A stretch of DNA of 64,000 bases from the NCBI GenBank assembly GCA_944548615.1, contig CALYMY010000052.1, positions 1 through 64,000 on the forward strand. Direction: 5' to 3'. The translations under genes were made by a program, and so were the position numbers. Positions 48,502 through 63,191 of the stretch are shown one piece after another (the first letter of the stretch is position 1; each line of letters opens with the position of its first letter). The notes beneath the pieces are model-generated. The model did no database searches. It was not told where the DNA came from and was given only the letters and a program-made list of their open reading frames with translations. The DNA comes from Micropterix aruncella. Lineage: Eukaryota > Arthropoda > Insecta > Lepidoptera > Micropterigidae.

Positions 48502-50561
48502 TTAAATCGATAAATCAATATACCTATACAGATATTAAATCGTCTATAATTCCGTTAATATTAATCAGATTTGAAAATTAAAAGAAGCGTTAGATGCGCA
48601 AAGCAAAACTCTATTAGATAATAATAAACAGGGAGGACTATTGATGCCTTTTAGCGCAATAGCCCTCAAACGTCGGGAGCCAATTTATTTCGAAAAATGT
48701 GATTTTTTCATAACAATGTCTATGTTCAAAATGAAAGTTTATATAAAAAAATTCAAAATGTCAAAATTTCGAAAATGCCATTTCGTAGAGATTTCAAAGG
48801 CCTTCGTTCTGTCCGAACACTGTAACGCGTTAGGTTTACTCTATCTCGATTTATTTCGAAAAATGTGATTTTTTCATAATAATTTCCAAGTTCAAAATGA
48901 AAGTTTATATAATAATTTTCAAAATATCAAAATTTCAAAAATGCCATTTTGTAGAGCTTAAGCGGGGTGTCGATCTGGCCAAAGACCGCAACGCGGTAGG
49001 TTTACTCTATCTCGATTTATTTCGAAAAATGACATTTATTCATAACAATTTCTATGTTCAGGAGTTCCCTCGTCGGGAGCCAACCCTGGGTGCAGCAGCC
49101 ATGTCATGGTGGAACTTAGTAATTGCCATCATAATGGAATGCCTATACCAAATTTCACGTCTCTACGGTTGACCGTTGAGGAGTTCCCTCGTCGGGAGCC
49201 AACCCTGGGTGCAGCAGCCATGTCATGGTGGAACTTAGTAATTGCCATCATAATGGAATGCCTATACCAAATTTCACGTCTCTACGGTTGACCGTTGAGG
49301 AGTTCCCTCGTCGGGAGCCAACCCTGGGTGCAGCAGCGATGTCATGGTGGAACTTAGAAATTGCCGTCATAATGGAATGCCTATACCAAATTTCACGTCT
49401 CTACGGTTGACCGTTGAGGAGTTCCCTCGTCGGGAGCCAACCCTGGGTGCAGCAGCCATGTCATGGTGGAACTTAGTAATTGCCATCATAATGGAATGCC
49501 TATACCAAATTTCACGTCTCTACGGTTGATCGTTGAGGAGTTCCCTCGTCGGGAGCCAACCCTGGGTGCAGCAGCCATGTCATGGTGGAACTTAGTAATT
49601 GCCATCATAATGGAATGCCTATACCAAATTTCACGTCTCTACGGTTGACCGTTGAGGAGTTCCCTCGTCGGGAGCCAACCCTGGGTGCAGCAGCCATGTC
49701 ATGGTGGAACTTAGTAATTGCCATCATAATGGAATGCCTATACCAAATTTCACGTCTCTACGGTTGACCGTTGAGGAGTTCCCTCGTCGGGAGCCAACCC
49801 TGGGTGCAGCAGCCATGTCATAGTGGAACTTAGTAATTGCCATCATAATGGAATGCCTATACCAAATTTCACGTCTCTACGGTTGACCATTGAGAAGTTC
49901 CCTCGTCGGGAGCCAACCCTGGGTGCAGCAGCCATGTCATGGTGGAACTTAGTAATTGCCATCATAATGGAATGCCTATACCAAATTTCACGTCTCTACG
50001 GTTGACCGTTGAGGAGTTCCCTCGTCCTTGTCACGTACCTCTTTCCGTAGGTTGTTTACTCCTTTTAATTCGTTTAACGCCTCGCGGGCAATATCTCTGG
50101 CTCGTTCCGGTATTTCTTCGAAATTCCGAAACGGCACTTCTATTTCTGTGGTCTCCATATTGTCTCTTCTCGTTGATCAATGGCACTGAAAATGAAAATG
50201 AAAAAGCACAGATTAAATAGTATTGAAAAGTAATTATAGAAGAAGAAGAAGACGAGATAAAAAGCAGAAGCAATGAAATGAAAAGCGTTCTAAAACCCTA
50301 TCTTTTGACACCTCGCTTGTGTGTATATGATAAAATAAAGAATATAATATTTAATTTATTAAACGAAGCCGCGGGAAAAATACTAAAACTCCCTTGGCTC
50401 GGATCGCTACTATTGAAAACAAAAATCGTAAAATCGATAAATAAACTTTCGCAAGTATGACGAGGGCTGAAGTTACCATAGAAACAGAAATCGTTAAATC
50501 GATAAATATTCTATTGCGAGTCGGGCCACCGCCTGAGCTCGTTACTATGGAAACAAAACCG
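48502..50561. repeat. Macrosatellite unit 13 (2060 bp; 2x166, 8x119)
   Basis: Short class, with the array at 49061-50012. It is the third consecutive short unit, part of a local 2060-bp tandem run. The TTAA is empty. Confidence 0.93.
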
Positions 50562-53263
50562 TTAAATCGATAAATCAATATACCTATACAGATATTAAAT
50601 CGTCTATAATTCCGTTAATATTAATCAGATTTGAAAATTAAAAGAAGCGTTAGATGCGCAAAGCAAAACTCTATTAGATAATAATAAACAGGGAGGACTA
50701 TTGATGCCTTTTAGCGCAATAGCCCTCAAACGTCGGGAGCCAATTTATTTCGAAAAATGTGATTTTTTCATAACAATGTCTATGTTCAAAATGAAAGTTT
50801 ATATAAAAAAATTCAAAATGTCAAAATTTCGAAAATGCCATTTCGTAGAGATTTCAAAGGCCTTCGTTCTGTCCGAACACCGTAACGCGTTAGGTTTACT
50901 CTATCTCGATTTATTTCGAAAAATGTGATTTTTTCATAATAATTTCCAAGTTCAAAATGAAAGTTTATATAATAATTTTCAAAATATCAAAATTTCAAAA
51001 ATGCCATTTTGTAGAGCTTAAGCGGGGTGTCGATCTCGCCAAAGACCGCAACGCGGTAGGTTTACTCTATCTCGATTTATTTCGAAAAATGTGATTTTTT
51101 CATAACAATTTCTATGTTCAAAATGAAAGTTTATATAAAAAATTTCAAAATGTCAAAATTTCGAAAATGCCATTTCGTAGAGATTGCAAAGGCCTTCGTT
51201 CTGCCCAAACACCGTAACGCGTTTGATTTACTCTATCACGGTCTTTTTCGAAAAATGACATTTATTCATAACAATTTCTATGTTCAGGAGTTCCCTCGTC
51301 GGGAGCCAACCCTGGGTGCAGCAGCCATGTCATGGTGGAACTTAGTAATTGCCATCATAATGGAATGCCTATACCAAATTTCACGTCTCTACGGTTGACC
51401 GTTGAGGAGTTCCCTCGTCGGGAGCCAACCCTGGGTGCAGCAGCCATGTCATGGTGGAACTTAGTAATTGCCATCATAATGGAATGCCTATACCAAATTT
51501 CACGTCTCTACGGTTGACCGTTGAGGAGTTCCCTCGTCGGGAGCCAACCCTGGGTGCAGCAGCGATGTCATGGTGGAACTTAGAAATTGCCGTCATAATG
51601 GAATGCCTATACCAAATTTCACGTCTCTACGGTTGACCGTTGAGGAGTTCCCTCGTCGGGAGCCAACCCTGGGTGCAGCAGCCATGTCATGGTGGAACTT
51701 AGTAATTGCCATCATAATGGAATGCCTATACCAAATTTCACGTCTCTACGGTTGATCGTTGAGGAGTTCCCTCGTCGGGAGCCAACCCTGGGTGCAGCAG
51801 CCATGTCATGGTGGAACTTAGTAATTGCCATCATAATGGAATGCCTATACCAAATTTCACGTCTCTACGGTTGACCGTTGAGGAGTTCCCTCGTCGGGAG
51901 CCAACCCTGGGTGCAGCAGCCATGTCATGGTGGAACTTAGTAATTGCCATCATAATGGAATGCCTATACCAAATTTCACGTCTCTACGGTTGACCGTTGA
52001 GGAGTTCCCTCGTCGGGAGCCAACCCTGGGTGCAGCAGCGATGTCATGGTGGAACTTAGAAATTGCCGTCATAATGGAATGCCTATACCCAATTTCACGT
52101 CTCTACGGTTGACCGTTGAGGAGTTCCCTCGTCGGGAGCCAACCCTGGGTGCAGCAGCCATGTCATGGTGGAACTTAGTAATTGCCATCATAATGGAATG
52201 CCTATACCAAATTTCACGTCTCTACGGTTGATCGTTGAGGAGTTCCCTCGTCGGGAGCCAACCCTGGGTGCAGCAGCCATGTCATGGTGGAACTTAGTAA
52301 TTGCCATCATAATGGAATGCCTATACCAAATTTCACGTCTCTACGGTTGACCGTTGAGGAGTTCCCTCGTCGGGAGCCAACCCTGGGTGCAGCAGCCATG
52401 TCATGGTGGAACTTAGTAATTGCCATCATAATGGAATGCCTATACCAAATTTCACGTCTCTACGGTTGACCGTTGAGGAGTTCCCTCGTCGGGAGCCAAC
52501 CCTGGGTGCAGCAGCCATGTCATAGTGGAACTTAGTAATTGCCATCATAATGGAATGCCTATACCAAATTTCACGTCTCTACGGTTGACCGTTGAGAAGT
52601 TCCCTCGTCGGGAGCCAACCCTGGGTGCAGCAGCCATGTCATGGTGGAACTTAGTAATTGCCATCATAATGGAATGCCTATACCAAATTTCACGTCTCTA
52701 CGGTTGACCGTTGAGGAGTTCCCTCGTCCTTGTCACGTACCTCTTTCCGTAGGTTGTTTACTCCTTTTAATTCGTTTAACGCCTCGCGGGCAATATCTCT
52801 GGCTCGTTCCGGTATTTCTTCGAAATTCCGAAACGGCACTTCTATTTCTGTGGTCTCCATATTGTCTCTTCTCGTTGATCAAAGGCACTGAAAATGAAAA
52901 TGAAAAAGCACAGATTAAATAGTATTGAAAAGTAATTATAGAAGAAGAAGAAGACGAGATAAAAAGCAGAAGCAATGAAATGAAAAGCGTTCTAAAACCC
53001 TATCTTTTGACACCTCGCTTGTGTGTATATGATAAAATAAAGAATATAATATTTAATTTATTAAACGAAGCCGCGGGAAAAATACTAAAACTCCCTTGGC
53101 TCGGATCGCTACTATTGAAAACAAAAATCGTAAAATCGATAAATAAACTTTCGCAAGTATGACGAGGGCTGAAGTTACCATAGAAACAGAAATCGTTAAA
53201 TCGATAAATATTCTATTGCGAGTCGGGCCACCGCCTGAGCTCGTTACTATGGAAACAAAACCG
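50562..53263. repeat. Macrosatellite unit 14 (2702 bp; 3x166, 12x119)
   Basis: Long class, with the array at 51287-52714 and marker monomers at 3 and 7. It shares GAGATTGCAAAGG (51180) and TATACCCAAT (52084) with unit 17. It starts a higher-order block that repeats at 58264. The TTAA is empty. Confidence 0.92.
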
Positions 53264-56203
53264 TTAAATCGATAAATCAATATACCTATACAGATATTAA
53301 ATCGTCTATAATTCCGTTAATATTAATCAGATTTGAAAATTAAAAGAAGCGTTAGATGCGCAAAGCAAAACTCTATTAGATAATAATAAACAGGGAGGAC
53401 TATTGATGCCTTTTAGCGCAATAGCCCTCAAACGTCGGGAGCCAATTTATTTCGAAAAATGTGATTTTTTCATAACAATGTCTATGTTCAAAATGAAAGT
53501 TTATATAAAAAAATTCAAAATGTCAAAATTTCGAAAATGCCATTTCGTAGAGATTTCAAAGGCCTTCGTTCTGTCCGAACACCGTAACGCGTTAGGTTTA
53601 CTCTATCTCGATTTATTTCGAAAAATGTGATTTTTTCATAATAATTTCCAAGTTCAAAATGAAAGTTTATATAATAATTTTCAAAATATCAAAATTTCAA
53701 AAATGCCATTTTGTAGAGCTTAAGCGGGGTGTCGATCTCGCCAAAGACCGCAACGCGGTAGGTTTACTCTATCTCGATTTATTTCGAAAAATGTGATTTT
53801 TTCATAACAATTTCTATGTTCAAAATGAAAGTTTATATAAAAAATTTCAAATTGTCAAAATTTTGAAAATGCCATTTCGTAGAGATTTCAAAGGCCTTCG
53901 TTCTGCCCAAACACCGTAACGCGTTTGATTTACTCTATCACGGTCTTTTTCGAAAAATGACATTTATTCATAACAATTTCTATGTTCAGGAGTTCCCTCG
54001 TCGGGAGCCAACCCTGGGTGCAGCAGCCATGTCATGGTGGAACTTAGTAATTGCCATCATAATGGAATGCCTATACCAAATTTCACGTCTCTACGGTTGA
54101 CCGTTGAGGAGTTCCCTCGTCGGGAGCCAACCCTGGGTGCAGCAGCCATGTCATGGTGGAACTTAGTAATTGCCATCATAATGGAATGCCTATACCAAAT
54201 TTCACGTCTCTACGGTTGACCGTTGAGGAGTTCCCTCGTCGGGAGCCAACCCTGGGTGCAGCAGCGATGTCATGGTGGAACTTAGAAATTGCCGTCATAA
54301 TGGAATGCCTATACCAAATTTCACGTCTCTATGGTTGACCGTTGAGGAGTTCCCTCGTCGGGAGCCAACCCTGGGTGCAGCAGCCATGTCATGGTGGAAC
54401 TTAGTAATTGCCATCATAATGGAATGCCTATACCAAATTTCACGTCTCTACGGTTGATCGTTGAGGAGTTCCCTCGTCGGGAGCCAACCCTGGGTGCAGC
54501 AGCCATGTCATGGTGGAACTTAGTAATTGCCATCATAATGGAATGCCTATACCAAATTTCACGTCTCTACGGTTGACCGTTGAGGAGTTCCCTCGTCGGG
54601 AGCCAACCCTGGGTGCAGCAGCCATGTCATGGTGGAACTTAGTAATTGCCATCATAATGGAATGCCTATACCAAATTTCACGTCTCTACGGTTGACCGTT
54701 GAGGAGTTCCCTCGTCGGGAGCCAACCCTGGGTGCAGCAGCCATGTCATGGTGGAACTTAGTAATTGCCATCATAATGGAATGCCTATACCAAATTTCAC
54801 GTCTCTACGGTTGACCGTTGAGGAGTTCCCTCGTCGGGAGCCAACCCTGGGTGCAGCAGCCATGTCATGGTGGAACTTAGTAATTGCCATCATAATGGAA
54901 TGCCTATACCAAATTTCACGTCTCTACGGTTGACCGTTGAGGAGTTCCCTCGTCGGGAGCCAACCCTGGGTGCAGCAGCGATGTCATGGTGGAACTTAGA
55001 AATTGCCGTCATAATGGAATGCCTATACCAAATTTCACGTCTCTACGGTTGACCGTTGAGGAGTTCCCTCGTCGGGAGCCAACCCTGGGTGCAGCAGCCA
55101 TGTCATGGTGGAACTTAGTAATTGCCATCATAATGGAATGCCTATACCAAATTTCACGTCTCTACGGTTGATCGTTGAGGAGTTCCCTCGTCGGGAGCCA
55201 ACCCTGGGTGCAGCAGCCATGTCATGGTGGAACTTAGTAATTGCCATCATAATGGAATGCCTATACCAAATTTCACGTCTCTACGGTTGACCGTTGAGGA
55301 GTTCCCTCGTCGGGAGCCAACCCTGGGTGCAGCAGCCATGTCATGGTGGAACTTAGTAATTGCCATCATAATGGAATGCCTATACCAAATTTCACGTCTC
55401 TACGGTTGACCGTTGAGGAGTTCCCTCGTCGGGAGCCAACCCTGGGTGCAGCAGCCATGTCATAGTGGAACTTAGTAATTGCCATCATAATGGAATGCCT
55501 ATACCAAATTTCACGTCTCTACGGTTGACCATTGAGAAGTTCCCTCGTCGGGAGCCAACCCTGGGTGCAGCAGCCATGTCATGGTGGAACTTAGTAATTG
55601 CCATCATAATGGAATGCCTATACCAAATTTCACGTCTCTACGGTTGACCGTTGAGGAGTTCCCTCGTCCTTGTCACGTACCTCTTTCCGTAGGTTGTTTA
55701 CTCCTTTTAATTCGTTTAACGCCTCGCGGGCAATATCTCTGGCTCGTTCCGGTATTTCTTCGAAATTCCGAAACGGCACTTCTATTTCTGTGGTCTCCAT
55801 ATTGTCTCTTCTCGTTGATCAATGGCACTGAAAATGAAAATGAAAAAGCACAGATTAAATAGTATTGAAAAGTAATTATAGAAGAAGAAGAAGACGAGAT
55901 AAAAAGCAGAAGCAATGAAATGAAAAGCGTTCTAAAACCCTATCTTTTGACACCTCGCTTGTGTGTATATGATAAAATAAAGAATATAATATTTAATTTA
56001 TTAAACGAAGCCGCGGGAAAAATACTAAAACTCCCTTGCCTCGGATCGCTACTATTGAAAACAAAAATCGTAAAATCGATAAATAAACTTTCGCAAGTAT
56101 GACGAGGGCTGAAGTTACCATAGAAACAGAAATCGTTAAATCGATAAATATTCTATTGCGAGTCGGGCCACCGCCTGAGCTCGTTACTATGGAAACAAAA
56201 CCG
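53264..56203. repeat. Macrosatellite unit 15 (2940 bp; 3x166, 14x119)
   Basis: Long class, with the array at 53989-55654 and marker monomers at 3 and 9. It shares the changes CAAATTGTCAAAATTTTGAA (third 166-bp copy, 53848) and CTCTATGG with unit 18, but has six more monomers. Part B has the CCTTGCCTCGG marker. The TTAA is empty. Confidence 0.92.
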
Positions 56204-58263
56204 TTAAATCGATAAATCAATATACCTATACAGATATTAAATCGTCTATAATTCCGTTAATATTAATCAGATTTGAAAATTAAAAGAAGCGTTAGATGCG
56301 CAAAGCAAAACTCTATTAGATAATAATAAACAGGGAGGACTATTGATGCCTTTTAGCGCAATAGCCCTCAAACGTCGGGAGCCAATTTATTTCGAAAAAT
56401 GTGATTTTTTCATAACAATGTCTATGTTCAAAATGAAAGTTTATATAAAAAAATTCAAAATGTCAAAATTTCGAAAATGCCATTTCGTAGAGATTTCAAA
56501 GGCCTTCGTTCTGTCCGAACACTGTAACGCGTTAGGTTTACTCTATCTCGATTTATTTCGAAAAATGTGATTTTTTCATAATAATTTCCAAGTTCAAAAT
56601 GAAAGTTTATATAATAATTTTCAAAATATCAAAATTTCAAAAATGCCATTTTGTAGAGCTTAAGCGGGGTGTCGATCTGGCCAAAGACCGCAACGCGGTA
56701 GGTTTACTCTATCTCGATTTATTTCGAAAAATGACATTTATTCATAACAATTTCTATGTTCAGGAGTTCCCTCGTCGGGAGCCAACCCTGGGTGCAGCAG
56801 CCATGTCATGGTGGAACTTAGTAATTGCCATCATAATGGAATGCCTATACCAAATTTCACGTCTCTACGGTTGACCGTTGAGGAGTTCCCTCGTCGGGAG
56901 CCAACCCTGGGTGCAGCAGCCATGTCATGGTGGAACTTAGTAATTGCCATCATAATGGAATGCCTATACCAAATTTCACGTCTCTACGGTTGACCGTTGA
57001 GGAGTTCCCTCGTCGGGAGCCAACCCTGGGTGCAGCAGCGATGTCATGGTGGAACTTAGAAATTGCCGTCATAATGGAATGCCTATACCAAATTTCACGT
57101 CTCTACGGTTGACCGTTGAGGAGTTCCCTCGTCGGGAGCCAACCCTGGGTGCAGCAGCCATGTCATGGTGGAACTTAGTAATTGCCATCATAATGGAATG
57201 CCTATACCAAATTTCACGTCTCTACGGTTGATCGTTGAGGAGTTCCCTCGTCGGGAGCCAACCCTGGGTGCAGCAGCCATGTCATGGTGGAACTTAGTAA
57301 TTGCCATCATAATGGAATGCCTATACCAAATTTCACGTCTCTACGGTTGACCGTTGAGGAGTTCCCTCGTCGGGAGCCAACCCTGGGTGCAGCAGCCATG
57401 TCATGGTGGAACTTAGTAATTGCCATCATAATGGAATGCCTATACCAAATTTCACGTCTCTACGGTTGACCGTTGAGGAGTTCCCTCGTCGGGAGCCAAC
57501 CCTGGGTGCAGCAGCCATGTCATAGTGGAACTTAGTAATTGCCATCATAATGGAATGCCTATACCAAATTTCACGTCTCTACGGTTGACCATTGAGAAGT
57601 TCCCTCGTCGGGAGCCAACCCTGGGTGCAGCAGCCATGTCATGGTGGAACTTAGTAATTGCCATCATAATGGAATGCCTATACCAAATTTCACGTCTCTA
57701 CGGTTGACCGTTGAGGAGTTCCCTCGTCCTTGTCACGTACCTCTTTCCGTAGGTTGTTTACTCCTTTTAATTCGTTTAACGCCTCGCGGGCAATATCTCT
57801 GGCTCGTTCCGGTATTTCTTCGAAATTCCGAAACGGCACTTCTATTTCTGTGGTCTCCATATTGTCTCTTCTCGTTGATCAATGGCACTGAAAATGAAAA
57901 TGAAAAAGCACAGATTAAATAGTATTGAAAAGTAATTATAGAAGAAGAAGAAGACGAGATAAAAAGCAGAAGCAATGAAATGAAAAGCGTTCTAAAACCC
58001 TATCTTTTGACACCTCGCTTGTGTGTATATGATAAAATAAAGAATATAATATTTAATTTATTAAACGAAGCCGCGGGAAAAATACTAAAACTCCCTTGGC
58101 TCGGATCGCTACTATTGAAAACAAAAATCGTAAAATCGATAAATAAACTTTCGCAAGTATGACGAGGGCTGAAGTTACCATAGAAACAGAAATCGTTAAA
58201 TCGATAAATATTCTATTGCGAGTCGGGCCACCGCCTGAGCTCGTTACTATGGAAACAAAACCG
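56204..58263. repeat. Macrosatellite unit 16 (2060 bp; 2x166, 8x119)
   Basis: Short class, with the array at 56763-57714. It resembles unit 13 in markers. The TTAA is empty. Confidence 0.93.
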
Positions 58264-60965
58264 TTAAATCGATAAATCAATATACCTATACAGATATTAA
58301 ATCGTCTATAATTCCGTTAATATTAATCAGATTTGAAAATTAAAAGAAGCGTTAGATGCGCAAAGCAAAACTCTATTAGATAATAATAAACAGGGAGGAC
58401 TATTGATGCCTTTTAGCGCAATAGCCCTCAAACGTCGGGAGCCAATTTATTTCGAAAAATGTGATTTTTTCATAACAATGTCTATGTTCAAAATGAAAGT
58501 TTATATAAAAAAATTCAAAATGTCAAAATTTCGAAAATGCCATTTCGTAGAGATTTCAAAGGCCTTCGTTCTGTCCGAACACCGTAACGCGTTAGGTTTA
58601 CTCTATCTCGATTTATTTCGAAAAATGTGATTTTTTCATAATAATTTCCAAGTTCAAAATGAAAGTTTATATAATAATTTTCAAAATATCAAAATTTCAA
58701 AAATGCCATTTTGTAGAGCTTAAGCGGGGTGTCGATCTCGCCAAAGACCGCAACGCGGTAGGTTTACTCTATCTCGATTTATTTCGAAAAATGTGATTTT
58801 TTCATAACAATTTCTATGTTCAAAATGAAAGTTTATATAAAAAATTTCAAAATGTCAAAATTTCGAAAATGCCATTTCGTAGAGATTGCAAAGGCCTTCG
58901 TTCTGCCCAAACACCGTAACGCGTTTGATTTACTCTATCACGGTCTTTTTCGAAAAATGACATTTATTCATAACAATTTCTATGTTCAGGAGTTCCCTCG
59001 TCGGGAGCCAACCCTGGGTGCAGCAGCCATGTCATGGTGGAACTTAGTAATTGCCATCATAATGGAATGCCTATACCAAATTTCACGTCTCTACGGTTGA
59101 CCGTTGAGGAGTTCCCTCGTCGGGAGCCAACCCTGGGTGCAGCAGCCATGTCATGGTGGAACTTAGTAATTGCCATCATAATGGAATGCCTATACCAAAT
59201 TTCACGTCTCTACGGTTGACCGTTGAGGAGTTCCCTCGTCGGGAGCCAACCCTGGGTGCAGCAGCGATGTCATGGTGGAACTTAGAAATTGCCGTCATAA
59301 TGGAATGCCTATACCAAATTTCACGTCTCTACGGTTGACCGTTGAGGAGTTCCCTCGTCGGGAGCCAACCCTGGGTGCAGCAGCCATGTCATGGTGGAAC
59401 TTAGTAATTGCCATCATAATGGAATGCCTATACCAAATTTCACGTCTCTACGGTTGATCGTTGAGGAGTTCCCTCGTCGGGAGCCAACCCTGGGTGCAGC
59501 AGCCATGTCATGGTGGAACTTAGTAATTGCCATCATAATGGAATGCCTATACCAAATTTCACGTCTCTACGGTTGACCGTTGAGGAGTTCCCTCGTCGGG
59601 AGCCAACCCTGGGTGCAGCAGCCATGTCATGGTGGAACTTAGTAATTGCCATCATAATGGAATGCCTATACCAAATTTCACGTCTCTACGGTTGACCGTT
59701 GAGGAGTTCCCTCGTCGGGAGCCAACCCTGGGTGCAGCAGCGATGTCATGGTGGAACTTAGAAATTGCCGTCATAATGGAATGCCTATACCCAATTTCAC
59801 GTCTCTACGGTTGACCGTTGAGGAGTTCCCTCGTCGGGAGCCAACCCTGGGTGCAGCAGCCATGTCATGGTGGAACTTAGTAATTGCCATCATAATGGAA
59901 TGCCTATACCAAATTTCACGTCTCTACGGTTGATCGTTGAGGAGTTCCCTCGTCGGGAGCCAACCCTGGGTGCAGCAGCCATGTCATGGTGGAACTTAGT
60001 AATTGCCATCATAATGGAATGCCTATACCAAATTTCACGTCTCTACGGTTGACCGTTGAGGAGTTCCCTCGTCGGGAGCCAACCCTGGGTGCAGCAGCCA
60101 TGTCATGGTGGAACTTAGTAATTGCCATCATAATGGAATGCCTATACCAAATTTCACGTCTCTACGGTTGACCGTTGAGGAGTTCCCTCGTCGGGAGCCA
60201 ACCCTGGGTGCAGCAGCCATGTCATAGTGGAACTTAGTAATTGCCATCATAATGGAATGCCTATACCAAATTTCACGTCTCTACGGTTGACCGTTGAGAA
60301 GTTCCCTCGTCGGGAGCCAACCCTGGGTGCAGCAGCCATGTCATGGTGGAACTTAGTAATTGCCATCATAATGGAATGCCTATACCAAATTTCACGTCTC
60401 TACGGTTGACCGTTGAGGAGTTCCCTCGTCCTTGTCACGTACCTCTTTCCGTAGGTTGTTTACTCCTTTTAATTCGTTTAACGCCTCGCGGGCAATATCT
60501 CTGGCTCGTTCCGGTATTTCTTCGAAATTCCGAAACGGCACTTCTATTTCTGTGGTCTCCATATTGTCTCTTCTCGTTGATCAAAGGCACTGAAAATGAA
60601 AATGAAAAAGCACAGATTAAATAGTATTGAAAAGTAATTATAGAAGAAGAAGAAGACGAGATAAAAAGCAGAAGCAATGAAATGAAAAGCGTTCTAAAAC
60701 CCTATCTTTTGACACCTCGCTTGTGTGTATATGATAAAATAAAGAATATAATATTTAATTTATTAAACGAAGCCGCGGGAAAAATACTAAAACTCCCTTG
60801 GCTCGGATCGCTACTATTGAAAACAAAAATCGTAAAATCGATAAATAAACTTTCGCAAGTATGACGAGGGCTGAAGTTACCATAGAAACAGAAATCGTTA
60901 AATCGATAAATATTCTATTGCGAGTCGGGCCACCGCCTGAGCTCGTTACTATGGAAACAAAACCG
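58264..60965. repeat. Macrosatellite unit 17 (2702 bp; 3x166, 12x119)
   Basis: The array 58989-60416 has the same rare markers as unit 14, 7702 bp upstream. The TTAA is empty. Confidence 0.92.
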
Positions 60966-63191
60966 TTAAATCGATAAATCAATATACCTATACAGATATT
61001 AAATCGTCTATAATTCCGTTAATATTAATCAGATTTGAAAATTAAAAGAAGCGTTAGATGCGCAAAGCAAAACTCTATTAGATAATAATAAACAGGGAGG
61101 ACTATTGATGCCTTTTAGCGCAATAGCCCTCAAACGTCGGGAGCCAATTTATTTCGAAAAATGTGATTTTTTCATAACAATGTCTATGTTCAAAATGAAA
61201 GTTTATATAAAAAAATTCAAAATGTCAAAATTTCGAAAATGCCATTTCGTAGAGATTTCAAAGGCCTTCGTTCTGTCCGAACACCGTAACGCGTTAGGTT
61301 TACTCTATCTCGATTTATTTCGAAAAATGTGATTTTTTCATAATAATTTCCAAGTTCAAAATGAAAGTTTATATAATAATTTTCAAAATATCAAAATTTC
61401 AAAAATGCCATTTTGTAGAGCTTAAGCGGGGTGTCGATCTCGCCAAAGACCGCAACGCGGTAGGTTTACTCTATCTCGATTTATTTCGAAAAATGTGATT
61501 TTTTCATAACAATTTCTATGTTCAAAATGAAAGTTTATATAAAAAATTTCAAATTGTCAAAATTTTGAAAATGCCATTTCGTAGAGATTTCAAAGGCCTT
61601 CGTTCTGCCCAAACACCGTAACGCGTTTGATTTACTCTATCACGGTCTTTTTCGAAAAATGACATTTATTCATAACAATTTCTATGTTCAGGAGTTCCCT
61701 CGTCGGGAGCCAACCCTGGGTGCAGCAGCCATGTCATGGTGGAACTTAGTAATTGCCATCATAATGGAATGCCTATACCAAATTTCACGTCTCTACGGTT
61801 GACCGTTGAGGAGTTCCCTCGTCGGGAGCCAACCCTGGGTGCAGCAGCCATGTCATGGTGGAACTTAGTAATTGCCATCATAATGGAATGCCTATACCAA
61901 ATTTCACGTCTCTACGGTTGACCGTTGAGGAGTTCCCTCGTCGGGAGCCAACCCTGGGTGCAGCAGCGATGTCATGGTGGAACTTAGAAATTGCCGTCAT
62001 AATGGAATGCCTATACCAAATTTCACGTCTCTATGGTTGACCGTTGAGGAGTTCCCTCGTCGGGAGCCAACCCTGGGTGCAGCAGCCATGTCATGGTGGA
62101 ACTTAGTAATTGCCATCATAATGGAATGCCTATACCAAATTTCACGTCTCTACGGTTGATCGTTGAGGAGTTCCCTCGTCGGGAGCCAACCCTGGGTGCA
62201 GCAGCCATGTCATGGTGGAACTTAGTAATTGCCATCATAATGGAATGCCTATACCAAATTTCACGTCTCTACGGTTGACCGTTGAGGAGTTCCCTCGTCG
62301 GGAGCCAACCCTGGGTGCAGCAGCCATGTCATGGTGGAACTTAGTAATTGCCATCATAATGGAATGCCTATACCAAATTTCACGTCTCTACGGTTGACCG
62401 TTGAGGAGTTCCCTCGTCGGGAGCCAACCCTGGGTGCAGCAGCCATGTCATAGTGGAACTTAGTAATTGCCATCATAATGGAATGCCTATACCAAATTTC
62501 ACGTCTCTACGGTTGACCATTGAGAAGTTCCCTCGTCGGGAGCCAACCCTGGGTGCAGCAGCCATGTCATGGTGGAACTTAGTAATTGCCATCATAATGG
62601 AATGCCTATACCAAATTTCACGTCTCTACGGTTGACCGTTGAGGAGTTCCCTCGTCCTTGTCACGTACCTCTTTCCGTAGGTTGTTTACTCCTTTTAATT
62701 CGTTTAACGCCTCGCGGGCAATATCTCTGGCTCGTTCCGGTATTTCTTCGAAATTCCGAAACGGCACTTCTATTTCTGTGGTCTCCATATTGTCTCTTCT
62801 CGTTGATCAAAGGCACTGAAAATGAAAATGAAAAAGCACAGATTAAATAGTATTGAAAAGTAATTATAGAAGAAGAAGAAGACGAGATAAAAAGCAGAAG
62901 CAATGAAATGAAAAGCGTTCTAAAACCCTATCTTTTGACACCTCGCTTGTGTGTATATGATAAAATAAAGAATATAATATTTAATTTATTAAACGAAGCC
63001 GCGGGAAAAATACTAAAACTCCCTTGGCTCGGATCGCTACTATTGAAAACAAAAATCGTAAAATCGATAAATAAACTTTCGCAAGTATGACGAGGGCTGA
63101 AGTTACCATAGAAACAGAAATCGTTAAATCGATAAATATTCTATTGCGAGTCGGGCCACCGCCTGAGCTCGTTACTATGGAAACAAAACCG
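60966..63191. repeat. Macrosatellite unit 18 (2226 bp; 3x166, 8x119)
   Basis: The array 61691-62642 is the counterpart of unit 15 without the six extra monomers. The rare third-166 variant is present at 61552. The TTAA is empty. Confidence 0.92.
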
